Shown piece by piece: positions 1 to 8,056 of a DNA stretch of 64,000 nt. Each line of letters opens with the position of its first letter. The stretch's first letter is position 1. The notes beneath the pieces are model-generated. The model was not told the origin of the DNA. It saw nothing but the letters and a program-made list of their open reading frames with translations, and did not search any database. The stretch comes from Clostridium chrysemydis (lineage in GTDB: Bacteria; Bacillota; Clostridia; Clostridiales; Clostridiaceae), in NCBI RefSeq assembly GCF_015234215.1, contig NZ_JADEKP010000001.1, positions 558,001 through 622,000 of the forward strand, written 5' to 3'. Both the position numbers and the translations under genes were made by a program.

Positions 1-1146
1 GAAGAATTAAGAAAAGAGATTTATAAAGTAGTAAATTTTTGGCTTCAAAAGGGAGTTAAAGGATTTAGACTAGATGTTATAAATTTAATTTCAAAACCTA
101 AGGTATATGAAGACGATCTTTTAGGGGATGGAAGAAGGTTTTATACTGACGGACCTAATATCCACAAATACTTAAAAGAATTAAACGAAAATACTTTTGG
201 AAAATATCAAGACGTAATAACAGTAGGTGAGATGTCATCAACTTCAATAGATAATTGCATAAAATACTCAAACCCTAAAGAACAAGAATTAAGCATGGTA
301 TTTAATTTCCACCATTTAAAAGTAGATTACAAAGATGGTGAAAAGTGGTCTTTAATGGATTTTGATTTTAAAAAACTTAAGGAGCTGTTTAGCACTTGGC
401 AAGAAGAAATGATAAAAGGCGGAGGGTATAATGCGCTCTTTTGGTGTAACCACGATCAACCTAGAGTGAATTCAAGGTTTGGAAACACAGAAAAATATCA
501 CAAAGAATCTTCTAAGATGTTAGCGACTTCAATTCATATGATGAGTGGAATGCCTTATATTTACCAAGGAGAAGAGTTTGGGATGACTAACCCAGATTTT
601 GAAAATATAGATGAATACAAAGACGTAGAATCTATTAATTATTATAATATTTTAAAAGAATCAGGTGCTTTAGAAAAAGATATAATAAAAATACTTAACT
701 CAAAATCAAGGGATAACTCTAGAACTCCAGTTCAGTGGGATGATTCTAAAAATGCTGGATTTACGAAAGGAACTCCTTGGATTAACACTTCAAAAAACTA
801 TATAACTATAAATGCTAAAAATGCATTAGAAGATAAAACTTCAGTATTTTATCATTATAAAAAGCTTATAGAAATAAGAAAAGAAGAGGAAACAGTTTCT
901 TTAGGTGATTATAAAATATTAAATGAGGACCACGATAAAGTTTATGCTTATAAGAGGGAGTATAAAGGAGAATCATTAATAGTTATAAATAACTTTTATG
1001 ATGTAGAAACTGAAATCTCTATAGAAGAAAAATACTTTAAAGGTAAGCATATAAAAATCCTTTTATCAAATTATGATGATAGTAGTTTAGATTTAAAAAG
1101 ATTAAAATTAAGACCTTACGAATCTATAATATATAAATTAAGTTAA
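1..1146 (+). CDS. treC: alpha,alpha-phosphotrehalase, 5'-truncated by the window edge
   Basis: Hydrolyses trehalose 6-phosphate to glucose and glucose 6-phosphate in the cytoplasm after PTS uptake. The frame is open from base 1, so only the C-terminal two thirds (381 codons) of this GH13 enzyme is visible. The motif GFRLDVIN near the start carries the nucleophile Asp, VGEMSS carries the general acid Glu, and NHDQPR is the third conserved GH13 block; the YQGEEFGM and RTPVQWD blocks that follow are typical of oligo-1,6-glucosidase/TreC proteins. The call of TreC over a plain oligo-1,6-glucosidase rests largely on the GntR/TreR gene 90 bases downstream. Any in-frame ATG such as that at 232 is internal and is not the start. 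A strong terminator follows the stop. Confidence 0.88.
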   Translation, partial: EELRKEIYKVVNFWLQKGVKGFRLDVINLISKPKVYEDDLLGDGRRFYTDGPNIHKYLKELNENTFGKYQDVITVGEMSSTSIDNCIKYSNPKEQELSMVFNFHHLKVDYKDGEKWSLMDFDFKKLKELFSTWQEEMIKGGGYNALFWCNHDQPRVNSRFGNTEKYHKESSKMLATSIHMMSGMPYIYQGEEFGMTNPDFENIDEYKDVESINYYNILKESGALEKDIIKILNSKSRDNSRTPVQWDDSKNAGFTKGTPWINTSKNYITINAKNALEDKTSVFYHYKKLIEIRKEEETVSLGDYKILNEDHDKVYAYKREYKGESLIVINNFYDVETEISIEEKYFKGKHIKILLSNYDDSSLDLKRLKLRPYESIIYKLS

Positions 1147-1150
1147 AGGT

Positions 1151-1190
1151 TAAGCTTAGGCTACAAATAAGGTAGCCTAAGCTTATTTTA
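1151..1190 (+). terminator. intrinsic terminator after treC
   Basis: A 14-bp perfect stem (arms 1151-1164 and 1172-1185, TAAGCTTAGGCTAC) with a 7-nt loop, followed by a short T-rich tract. It separates treC from treR, so treR probably has its own promoter (TATAAT-like element near 1196). Confidence 0.8.
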
Positions 1191-1235
1191 ATATAGTATA
1201 ATATATGTAAAGATTTTAAAGTTAAGAGGTGCAAC

Positions 1236-1940
1236 ATGAGTAAATACGTAAGTATATACAATGAGTTTGTAGGAGATATAGAAAACGGTATATTAAAAAA
1301 TGGGGAAAAGTTAAAATCTGAATCAGATTTAATGAAACAGTATGATGTATCAAGAGATACTATAAGAAAATCATTAAACCTTTTAGAGCAAAACGGATAT
1401 ATTCAAAAGTTAAAAGGGAAAGGTTCTTTCGTTTTAGATAGAAATAAATTTGATTTTCCTGTTTCAGGTATAACTAGTTTCTACGAACTTTCAAAAAAGA
1501 TGGGTAAAGAGATTAAAACTCAAGTTGAAGAATTTAGCTTAAAAGCAGCTGATGAAAAAATGAAAGTAAAATTAGAACTAAGTGATGAAGACCATATTTG
1601 GAAAGTAGTTAGAGTTAGAAATATAGATGGGGAAAATATAATATTAGATAAAGACTACTTAAATGGAAGTATAATTCAAACTTTAACTTTAGATGTTTGT
1701 AAAAGATCTCTTTATGAATATATAGAAGGAGAGCTTGGACTTAAAATTTCTTACGCAAAAAAAGAAATAACAGTTCAAAAGGCATCGACAGAAGATAAAA
1801 GACTTTTAGATTTAGAGCATTATGATATGGTTGTTGTAGTTAAAAGCTACACTTATCTAAACGATACTACTCTTTTTCAATATACTGAATCAAGGCATAG
1901 ACCTGATAAATTCAAATTTGTGGATTTTGCAAGAAGATAG
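1236..1940 (+). CDS. treR: GntR-family trehalose operon repressor
   Basis: Transcriptional repressor expected to bind the tre operator and release it on binding trehalose 6-phosphate. The 234-aa protein has an N-terminal GntR winged helix (about residues 5-68, with the SRDTIRKSLNLLEQNGYI recognition region and the GKGSFV wing) followed by a UTRA ligand domain (about 90-230). AAGAGGTG lies 6 bases before the ATG. Position directly behind treC on the same strand supports the TreR assignment. UTRA regulators of other sugar phosphates look similar, so the ligand is inferred from context. Confidence 0.85.
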   Translation: MSKYVSIYNEFVGDIENGILKNGEKLKSESDLMKQYDVSRDTIRKSLNLLEQNGYIQKLKGKGSFVLDRNKFDFPVSGITSFYELSKKMGKEIKTQVEEFSLKAADEKMKVKLELSDEDHIWKVVRVRNIDGENIILDKDYLNGSIIQTLTLDVCKRSLYEYIEGELGLKISYAKKEITVQKASTEDKRLLDLEHYDMVVVVKSYTYLNDTTLFQYTESRHRPDKFKFVDFARR

Positions 1941-1947
1941 AGTTTTT

Positions 1948-1988
1948 AAAAAGCATAAGGATAAACCTTGTGCTTTTATTTTTTTTAT
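1948..1988 (+). terminator. intrinsic terminator after treR
   Basis: Hairpin with arms AAAGCATAAGG and CCTTGTGCTTT around a short ATAAA loop, followed by a T-rich run. Confidence 0.75.
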
Positions 1989-2074
1989 TTGTAATAGGAG
2001 ACACTTTTCTATATAATATGATTAAAAATGATAATTATATTCAATTACTCGTTTTGAATTAAAGGAGATTATTA

Positions 2075-3061
2075 ATGGAAAAGATAAATAAGTTCCAAAG
2101 TTTAACTATTTTTATTATGGTTTTATTAGGAATTATATTAGGACAAATAACTTTTATAGAAAGATATTCAGAATATTTAATTATGCCGTCATTAACAATA
2201 ATGCTTTTGTTAGTGTTTATACAAGTACCTTTAAGTGAAATAGGAAGTTCTTTTAAAAATTTAAAATTTACATTAACAGCAATTATTATAAATTTTGTAT
2301 GGACACCAATATTAATATTTATTTTAGGTAGATTATTTTTAAATAATAACCCAGAACTTTTAATAGGATTCATTATGCTTATGGTAACTCCTTGTACTGA
2401 TTGGTATTTAATATTTATAGGGATTTCAAAAGGAAATGTCGCTTTAGGCTCGTCTATTCTTCCTTTAAATCTGATACTTCAATTACTTTTACTACCTGTA
2501 TACATATTACTAATAGGGGGGGCTAGTATATCAATAGATATATTAAGTCTAGGAAAAGGAGTGGCACTTAGCTTAATAATCCCACTACTTTTATCAACAA
2601 TTGTAAGAAAACTTATTATAAAAAGAGTAGGGAATAATAAATTTGAAGAAAAGGTGATCCCTAAAGTTTGTGATTCACAAGGATACTTTTTAAATATAGC
2701 AATTATAGCTATGTTTGCATCACAAGGGAAGGTATTACTAGAAAATTATAAGGTTCTTTTTATTTTATTAATTCCTATTTTATTATTTTTTGTAATCAAT
2801 TTTATAGTTGGAAGAATTGCAGGAAAGCTTACAAAACTAAATTATCAAGATGGGGTTTCGTTAAATTTAACTACTATCGCAAGAAACTCTCCTATAGCAC
2901 TCGCAATTGCAGTTGCGTCATTTCCTGATAGACCGCTTATTGCATTAGCACTTATAATTGGACCACTTATAGAATTACCTGTATTGTTTTTAGTATCTAA
3001 GATTTTATTAAATCTAAAATCAAGAGAAGAATCATATAAAGAAATTATAATTGATAATTAA
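2075..3061 (+). CDS. ACR3/bile acid:sodium symporter-family transporter, probable arsenite efflux permease
   Basis: Integral membrane protein of 328 aa with about ten hydrophobic segments. The segment MLMVTPCTDWYL in the fourth membrane span matches the ACR3 signature, including the conserved Cys needed for As(III) transport in characterised ACR3 proteins; a second conserved block lies near TIARNSPIALAIA. AAAGGAG sits 7 bases before the ATG. It appears monocistronic: no arsR or arsA neighbours it, and the nearest ArsC-like gene is 37 kb away, so arsenite efflux is a family-based inference. A TATAAT-like element at about 2013 may be its -10. Confidence 0.75.
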   Translation: MEKINKFQSLTIFIMVLLGIILGQITFIERYSEYLIMPSLTIMLLLVFIQVPLSEIGSSFKNLKFTLTAIIINFVWTPILIFILGRLFLNNNPELLIGFIMLMVTPCTDWYLIFIGISKGNVALGSSILPLNLILQLLLLPVYILLIGGASISIDILSLGKGVALSLIIPLLLSTIVRKLIIKRVGNNKFEEKVIPKVCDSQGYFLNIAIIAMFASQGKVLLENYKVLFILLIPILLFFVINFIVGRIAGKLTKLNYQDGVSLNLTTIARNSPIALAIAVASFPDRPLIALALIIGPLIELPVLFLVSKILLNLKSREESYKEIIIDN

Positions 3062-3111
3062 AAAGTCAATTTTAAAGAAATATATAACTCTTAAATTTTA
3101 GGGGGGAATTT

Positions 3112-3300
3112 ATGAAAAACAAAATGAAATGTTTTAAATGTGATTCTACCAAGGTTAAAAAAGTAAAAGCACCACCAGTTAGGGCTAGAGAGGGATTCAA
3201 AACAAAACTTTTAAACCCTAACTATTATATTTGCTTAGATTGCGGATATAGTGAGTTTTGGTTTGAATCAAAGGAAGAATTAGATTTTTTATCAAAATGA
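3112..3300 (+). CDS. small zinc-ribbon protein
   Basis: A 62-aa basic protein with two CxxC pairs (CFKC near residue 7 and CLDC near residue 42), the spacing of a zinc ribbon. The start has a strong GGGGGG ribosome binding site. It is followed by its own terminator. The function is unknown. Such proteins often bind nucleic acid or serve as rubredoxin-like folds, but nothing here decides between these. The 50-base gap to the upstream transporter allows co-transcription. Confidence 0.7.
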   Translation: MKNKMKCFKCDSTKVKKVKAPPVRAREGFKTKLLNPNYYICLDCGYSEFWFESKEELDFLSK

Positions 3301-3314
3301 GAGTGATTTTTTTA

Positions 3315-3358
3315 AAATGCCGTATTATTTAAAACAAATATACGGTATTTTTATTTTT
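3315..3358 (+). terminator. intrinsic terminator after the zinc-ribbon gene
   Basis: Arms AAATGCCGTAT and ATACGGTATTT (one G-T pair) around an 11-13 nt loop, followed by a T-rich tail. Confidence 0.75.
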
Positions 3359-3453
3359 GCGTATTTAAACGTAAGATTTCGTAAGGTTTTCTTATAATTA
3401 TTTTAAAACCTACTTTTTATAATGAAAATATATTATAAAAAGAGGTGTAGAGG

Positions 3454-4116
3454 ATGAAAAAAGTTATTATATTAATTATTTTATTATGTTGTGGAGGTTA
3501 TATTTTAGGAGGTATGTTACATAAGGAAAGTTATAAAAATCCTACTATAAATAAAAATATAAAAGATAAAGAATTAGTCTTAGTAAACAAAGAAAATGGA
3601 GTAGATAAAAATTATAAAGACGATAAGCTTGTAATACCAAATATAAGGTTTAATAATAGCTCGAGTAATGAAGAAAAGCATGTATCTAAAAGAATAGCTA
3701 AAAGCCTAGAAGCTATGTTTAATGATGCTGAAAACGAAGGAATAATTCTTTTAGGGAATTCAGGATATAGATCATATGAATCGCAGGTACAAACTTATAA
3801 TAATAGAGTTAAATCAGAAGGAAAGAAAATGGCTGATGCGTATGTTGCAAAACCAGGATTTAGTGAACACCAAACAGGGCTTTGCATAGATATAACAAAC
3901 GAAGGAAAATATTTTGCTAAAGGAACAAAGGAAGCGGATTGGTTAAATGATAACTGCTATAAGTATGGGTTTATTATAAGATATCCTGAAGGAAAAGAAT
4001 CAGTAACAGGTATATCATACGAGCCTTGGCACATAAGATATGTTGGTAAAGAGGCTGCAAAGATAATTCACAATCAAAATATTACGTTAGAGGAGTATTT
4101 AATGGATAAGGCTTAG
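3454..4116 (+). CDS. VanY/M15B-family D-alanyl-D-alanine carboxypeptidase, membrane-anchored
   Basis: Trims terminal D-Ala or related bonds from peptidoglycan stem peptides outside the membrane. The protein is 220 aa with an N-terminal hydrophobic segment (about residues 3-20, with a GCC-like small-residue stretch) and a C-terminal LAS-family metallopeptidase domain. GYRSYESQ, SEHQTGLCID (His and Asp zinc ligands) and EPWHIRYVG (catalytic His region) are all present, so an active enzyme is expected. An AGAGG ribosome binding site precedes the ATG. No vanRS or resistance cluster is nearby, so housekeeping wall trimming is more likely than glycopeptide resistance. Confidence 0.85.
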   Translation: MKKVIILIILLCCGGYILGGMLHKESYKNPTINKNIKDKELVLVNKENGVDKNYKDDKLVIPNIRFNNSSSNEEKHVSKRIAKSLEAMFNDAENEGIILLGNSGYRSYESQVQTYNNRVKSEGKKMADAYVAKPGFSEHQTGLCIDITNEGKYFAKGTKEADWLNDNCYKYGFIIRYPEGKESVTGISYEPWHIRYVGKEAAKIIHNQNITLEEYLMDKA

Positions 4117-4465
4117 GTTTGAATAAATTATCATAAGCTACCAAAGCAAGTGGTAAATCGGTTAGAATTCCTATAAAAATTAAATCATATGAATAGTTAA
4201 TGAAATGAATTCTATTACTTCTATAAGTAATGATTTTAAAGAAATAAGGTGTCATATTAACATAAAGCAATTTTTTTACTTTAGGCGAATTAATTACATT
4301 AAGAATAATAAGATTTGCTATAATCAGTTTTGAAATATTTGGAATCACCCTATATTTAATTGTAGTATTGAAATTATAGGAGAGTGAGAATAAGAAAAAA
4401 ATTAAAATCTGAAATTTACAACTAGTAATATGGGATATAGATTCATTAAATAAAGCTTTATAAAT
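4082..4465 (-). pseudogene. possible decayed membrane-protein gene (stop-free frame without a proper start)
   Basis: On the minus strand the frame is free of stops for about 128 codons, which is long for sequence this AT-rich. The conceptual product has two or three hydrophobic stretches (for example LIIANLIILNVI and DLIFIGILTDLPLALVAY). No ATG or GTG with a ribosome binding site starts it: the only plausible GTG is at 4348 and lacks a spaced SD. The 3' end overlaps the end of the VanY gene by 35 bases. I do not recognise a family. It is either a remnant or chance. Confidence 0.28.
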
Positions 4466-4478
4466 TTAAAGTATATAG

Positions 4479-4511
4479 AAAAAAGGACAAGATTATCTTG
4501 TCCTTTTTTAT
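4479..4511 (-). terminator. bidirectional terminator downstream of tRNA-Leu
   Basis: Perfect stem AAAAAAGGACAAGA / TCTTGTCCTTTTTT with a 3-nt loop. It directly abuts the 3' end of the tRNA gene on the minus strand and could also stop plus-strand transcription. Confidence 0.8.
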
Positions 4512-4512
4512 T

Positions 4513-4597
4513 TGGTGCCACCAGTGGGAATCGAACCCACACGGTAAAACCGCATGATTTTGAGTCATGTGCGTCTGCCAGTTCCGCCATGGTGGCA
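4513..4597 (-). tRNA. tRNA-Leu (anticodon CAA)
   Basis: Read on the minus strand this is an 85-nt class II tRNA beginning TGCCACC and ending GGTGGCA plus an encoded CCA. The T arm holds GGTTCGATTCC; the anticodon loop CTCAAAA between the stems CATGA and TCATG gives the anticodon CAA, which reads UUG. There is a variable arm between the anticodon and T stems. The gene stands alone, flanked by its terminator; the sequence shows no integrated element next to it. Confidence 0.93.
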
Positions 4598-4754
4598 TAA
4601 AAATTTGCAACTTGTATAAAATATTATAGCATAGGAAAGTAAAAGATTGCAATTAAATTAACAAATAAGAAAATAAAAAAAGTTTAATAACCCCTTAAAA
4701 ATGGGGAAAAATAAAGGATATAGAAAAATATTAAAAAAAAATGAAAGAATAAGG

Positions 4755-4783
4755 TTGTTTGATTGTGGTAGATTTGCTAAAAT
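4755..4783 (+). promoter_or_regulatory. promoter of the IscU-like/GGGtGRT operon
   Basis: A -35 TTGTTT (4755-4760) and a -10 TAAAAT (4778-4783) are separated by exactly 17 bases. Transcription would start near 4790, leaving a leader of about 105 nt. Confidence 0.6.
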
Positions 4784-4794
4784 ATATTTAGGAT

Positions 4795-4820
4795 AAAACT
4801 ATCCCACAGGGACAGTTTTT
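4795..4820 (+). promoter_or_regulatory. terminator-like hairpin in the operon leader
   Basis: AAAACT-A-TCCC pairs with GGGA-C-AGTTTT across an ACA loop and is followed by a run of T residues. It lies at the very 5' end of the leader, ahead of a second AT-rich dyad near 4858 (AAACT/AGTTT). It may be a 5' stability hairpin or an attenuator. It does not match any riboswitch I recognise. Confidence 0.4.
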
Positions 4821-4894
4821 GACCTAGCTAGAAAATAAACTAGAGATAAAACTCGTAGTTTAGAATCTAATAATTAGGGAGGAGTAATTAGAAT

Positions 4895-5587
4895 ATGATG
4901 TATTCAAAAGAAGTTGAAGAAATGTGTGTAATCGCAAAAGGACCTAACCACGGACCAGCACCAATCCCTGTAGAAGGAAGATGGGTAGCAGCAAAAGAAG
5001 TAAGTGATATTTCAGGTCTTACTCACGGTATAGGTTGGTGTGCACCTCAACAAGGAGCTTGTAAGCTTACTTTAAACGTTAAAGATGGAATAATAGAGGA
5101 AGCATTAATAGAGACTATAGGATGTTCAGGTATGACTCACTCTGCAGCAATGGCTTCAGAAATCTTACCAGGAAAAACTATATTAGAAGCATTAAACACA
5201 GACTTAGTTTGTGATGCTATAAACACTGCAATGAGAGAATTATTCTTACAAATCGTATACGGAAGATCTCAAACTGCATTCTCAGAAGGCGGACTTCCAA
5301 TAGGAGCTGGACTTGAAGATTTAGGAAAAGGTCTTAGATCACAAGTTGGTACTATGTACGGTACAGTTGCTAAAGGACCTAGATACTTAGAAATGGCTGA
5401 AGGTTACGTAACTAAAGTTGCTTTAGATGCTGACAACCAAATTATCGGTTACAAATTCGTTCACCTTGGAAGAATGATGGAGTTCGTTGGTAAAGGAATG
5501 ACAGCTAACGAAGCTATGGAAAAAGCAAGCGGACAATACGGAAGAGTTGCAGACGCTGTTAAATTAGTAGACCCAAGACACGAATAA
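4895..5587 (+). CDS. IscU/NifU-N-like iron-sulfur scaffold-type protein of the GGGtGRT operon
   Basis: A 230-aa cytoplasmic protein. The segment from C49 to about residue 105 aligns by eye with IscU: GACKLTLNVK corresponds to the first scaffold Cys region (C56) and IGCSGMTHSAAM to the second (C77); C106 follows in a helix, but the third IscU cysteine position is not clearly conserved. The C-terminal half (YGRSQTAFSEGGLPIGAGL onwards) is not part of IscU. Two ATGs open the frame; the SD GGGAGGAG lies 10 bases upstream. It is followed after 32 bases by the GGGtGRT gene. Its codons favour C-ending forms (aac, ttc, atc), unlike neighbouring genes, which suggests very high expression. No cysteine desulfurase is nearby. 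Confidence 0.7.
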   Translation: MMYSKEVEEMCVIAKGPNHGPAPIPVEGRWVAAKEVSDISGLTHGIGWCAPQQGACKLTLNVKDGIIEEALIETIGCSGMTHSAAMASEILPGKTILEALNTDLVCDAINTAMRELFLQIVYGRSQTAFSEGGLPIGAGLEDLGKGLRSQVGTMYGTVAKGPRYLEMAEGYVTKVALDADNQIIGYKFVHLGRMMEFVGKGMTANEAMEKASGQYGRVADAVKLVDPRHE

Positions 5588-5619
5588 TTTATTAAAAGTT
5601 GTAAGGAGGATTTTTAATC

Positions 5620-6624
5620 ATGGCATTATTTGAAAGTTATGAAAGAAGAATAGATCAAATCGTTCCTGTATTAAACAAATACGGAATGAAAACAATAGAA
5701 GATGCGAAAGTAGTTTGTGATGAAATCGGAATCGATCCATACAAAATCACTGAAGAAACTCAACCAATCGCATTCGAAAATGCTAAATGGGCATACACTT
5801 TAGGTGCTGCTATAGCAATCAAAAAAGGATGTACAACTGCTGCTGAAGCTGCTGAAGCTATCGGAGAAGGATTACAAGCTTTCTGTATCCCTGGTTCAGT
5901 TGCTGACGACAGAAAAGTTGGTTTAGGACACGGAAACTTAGGAGCTATGCTTTTAAGAGAAGAAACTAAATGTTTCGCTTTCTTAGCAGGACATGAATCA
6001 TTCGCTGCTGCTGAAGGAGCTATCAAAATAGCTGAAAAAGCTAACAAAGTAAGAAAAGAAGATTTAAGAGTTATCTTAAACGGTCTTGGAAAAGACGCTG
6101 CTATGATCATCTCAAGAATCAACGGATTTACTTATGTTGAAACTAAATTTGACTATGCTACAGGAAAATTAAACATAGTTAAAGAAACTGCTTACTCAAA
6201 CGGAGACAGAGCTAAAGTTAAATGCTACGGTTCAGACGACGTTAGAGAAGGTGTTGCTATAATGCATCACGAAGGAGTTGACGTTTCAATCACTGGTAAC
6301 TCAACTAACCCTACAAGATTCCAACACCCAGTTGCTGGAACTTACAAAAAAGAGTGTGTAGAGCAAGGTAAAAAATACTTCTCAGTAGCATCAGGTGGTG
6401 GTACAGGAAGAACTCTTCACCCAGATAACATGGGTGCAGGTCCAGCTTCATACGGTATGACTGATACTATGGGAAGAATGCACTCAGATGCACAATTCGC
6501 AGGATCATCATCAGTTCCAGCTCACGTTGAAATGATGGGTCTTATCGGAATGGGTAACAACCCAATGGTAGGAGCTACTGTTGCAGTTGCTGTTGCTGTA
6601 GAAGAAGGAATGAAAAATAAATAA
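5620..6624 (+). CDS. GGGtGRT-family protein
   Basis: A 334-aa soluble protein carrying the signature GGGTGRT at residues 259-265, followed by a Gly/Met-rich conserved C terminus (NMGAGPASYGMTDTMGRM). The family is named after this motif and has no established biochemical role that I know of. No transmembrane segment or signal peptide is visible. Several cysteines (within VVCDEIG, KKGCTT, AFCIPG, TKCFAF and VKCYGS) could bind metal. The SD AAGGAGG precedes the ATG. It is the second gene of an operon with the IscU-like gene and shares its high-expression codon bias. The strict pairing suggests that the two proteins work together. Confidence 0.8.
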   Translation: MALFESYERRIDQIVPVLNKYGMKTIEDAKVVCDEIGIDPYKITEETQPIAFENAKWAYTLGAAIAIKKGCTTAAEAAEAIGEGLQAFCIPGSVADDRKVGLGHGNLGAMLLREETKCFAFLAGHESFAAAEGAIKIAEKANKVRKEDLRVILNGLGKDAAMIISRINGFTYVETKFDYATGKLNIVKETAYSNGDRAKVKCYGSDDVREGVAIMHHEGVDVSITGNSTNPTRFQHPVAGTYKKECVEQGKKYFSVASGGGTGRTLHPDNMGAGPASYGMTDTMGRMHSDAQFAGSSSVPAHVEMMGLIGMGNNPMVGATVAVAVAVEEGMKNK

Positions 6625-6650
6625 TTTAAAATTAATATTTTAAATTTTTT

Positions 6651-6681
6651 AGTACCACAACTTAGGTTGTGGTACTTTTTG
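6651..6681 (+). terminator. intrinsic terminator of the GGGtGRT operon
   Basis: Strong stem AGTACCACAAC / GTTGTGGTACT with a TTAG loop and a T5 tail. Confidence 0.9.
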
Positions 6682-6910
6682 TATTTAGAGGAATTATAAA
6701 AAAATATATTTTTAAAAAATAGTGTTCAAATCTGCATTAAGGTAATACTAATAGTAAGGTGGACATAAAATTTTTATATAGTTTATTAATAAATTATAGT
6801 TTATTTGAACTGTAGTTATATTATGTTAAAATGTGGTGAATTTAGCCTATATTAGATGGTTAATAGGAGGCTATTGCCGTATAATTAAAGAGAGGATAGG
6901 AGGAATTATT

Positions 6911-7786
6911 ATGGATATAGGAATTATAAAATTTAGAGCAAGAGAAAAAATGAAAGAAGATAAAGCGGTTATCCTAGGAGTTTCATTTAGTTCAATAGTA
7001 TTAGCACTTTGCATTGCTGAAGTTAATATGTACTTAGGCTTAGGATTTACATTACTAGCTTGTATGGTTGAAGCATTTATAGGTGTTGCTATTACAGCTT
7101 TCTTCTTAAATATCGTAAAAACAGGTAGAGGTAAGTTAGCTAGTTTAAAAGTTAGTCCTAAAACTTATTTCAGATATGTTGGATATACAATATTTGTAGG
7201 TCTATTTAGCTTAATTGTTAGCTTAATACTTTGTATTCCAATATTATTTAAACTATTAGATTATATACGTAATATTGATTTATTATTATATTATGGAATA
7301 GGTCTTGGAGATTTAGGTGGTTTAGTTGGAGAAATAATTATTCTTGTAATTATTGCAGTAGCTGCAGGGATAATATTTAATTTATTCTTCTTCTGTACTA
7401 AGTTTTTAATAGTAGAAGGAAATTCTGTTAAAGATAGTTTCGGAAAATCAATCGAAATGATGAAAGGGTACAAAGGAAAATTATTCTTAACTCAACTTTC
7501 ATTTATAGGTTGGTTCTTATTAGTTATTATAACTTGTGGAATTTATTCAGTTTGGTTTATCCCTTACTACAATGCTTCTATGGCTCAATTTTATCTTGAA
7601 TTAAAGAGAGAATTAAATGGGAAAAATGAAGCTAAAGAAGATTTAGAAGAAGACACAGATTCTGTAGATGAAGAAATAATAGTTGAAAATACAGTTTTTT
7701 CTGGAACTAATGAAGGAGAAACTGAAACAGTAGGTGTTATTGAATCAGTTAGAGAGCCTAAAGAAGAAGTAGTAGAAGAAAAATAG
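6911..7786 (+). CDS. DUF975-family integral membrane protein
   Basis: Function unknown. I place the start at ATG 6911 because TAGGAGGA lies 7 bases upstream; a start at 6833 would add 26 residues with no SD. The 291-aa protein opens with the amphipathic FRAREKMKED segment seen in DUF975 proteins, has about six membrane spans, and contains the conserved SFGKSIEMMKGYKGKLFLTQ block followed by LSFIGWFLL and IPYYNASMAQFY, which are typical of DUF975. It ends in an acidic tail of about 70 residues rich in Glu and Val, more extended than the family core. It stands alone between terminators. Confidence 0.75.
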   Translation: MDIGIIKFRAREKMKEDKAVILGVSFSSIVLALCIAEVNMYLGLGFTLLACMVEAFIGVAITAFFLNIVKTGRGKLASLKVSPKTYFRYVGYTIFVGLFSLIVSLILCIPILFKLLDYIRNIDLLLYYGIGLGDLGGLVGEIIILVIIAVAAGIIFNLFFFCTKFLIVEGNSVKDSFGKSIEMMKGYKGKLFLTQLSFIGWFLLVIITCGIYSVWFIPYYNASMAQFYLELKRELNGKNEAKEDLEEDTDSVDEEIIVENTVFSGTNEGETETVGVIESVREPKEEVVEEK

Positions 7787-7820
7787 AAGATGATACTGAA
7801 AAGTAAAATTTAGTTTTTAT

Positions 7821-7857
7821 TAAGAGAGAGAATAACAAAGGTTATTCTCTCTTTTTT
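7821..7857 (+). terminator. intrinsic terminator after the DUF975 gene
   Basis: Stem AAGAGAGAGAATAAC / GTTATTCTCTCTT with an AAAG loop and a T6 tail. Confidence 0.88.
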
Positions 7858-8021
7858 ACTTTTTAATTGGTAAAAAAGAGTTTATTAATAAAAATTGTAT
7901 AATAATATTGGAAATAGAAAAAATGTATACAAAAGCTAATTATTCAATAATATTTCTATAATATTATACAAATTATAAATATATATAATATTAGCTTAGA
8001 AAATATTGTATAAAAAATGAA

Positions 8022-8050
8022 TTTAAATAACAAATGGTTAATAATATAAA
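8022..8050 (+). promoter_or_regulatory. possible promoter of the structured RNA region
   Basis: A weak -35 TTTAAA (8022-8027) and a -10 TATAAA (8045-8050) with a 17-base spacer. This would start a transcript near 8057 that ends at the terminator at 8477, about 420 nt. The upstream 7858-8020 stretch is very AT-rich, with long imperfect dyads (TTGTATAATA near 7896 against TATTATACAA near 7970) and no gene. Confidence 0.35.
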
Positions 8051-8056
8051 AGTATG

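Noticed and set aside
2039-2059. ATTCAA/TTGAAT dyad before the ACR3-like gene as an ArsR operator
   Set aside because: It is short, AT-only in most positions and does not match the usual ArsR box; no arsR gene is nearby.
4402-4652. Minus-strand frames across the tRNA-Leu gene
   Set aside because: They read through the tRNA sequence and its terminator; they are chance frames.
6833-6910. A 26-residue extension of the DUF975 protein
   Set aside because: There is no SD before 6833, whereas TAGGAGGA directly precedes ATG 6911, and the extension is not hydrophobic in the family pattern.
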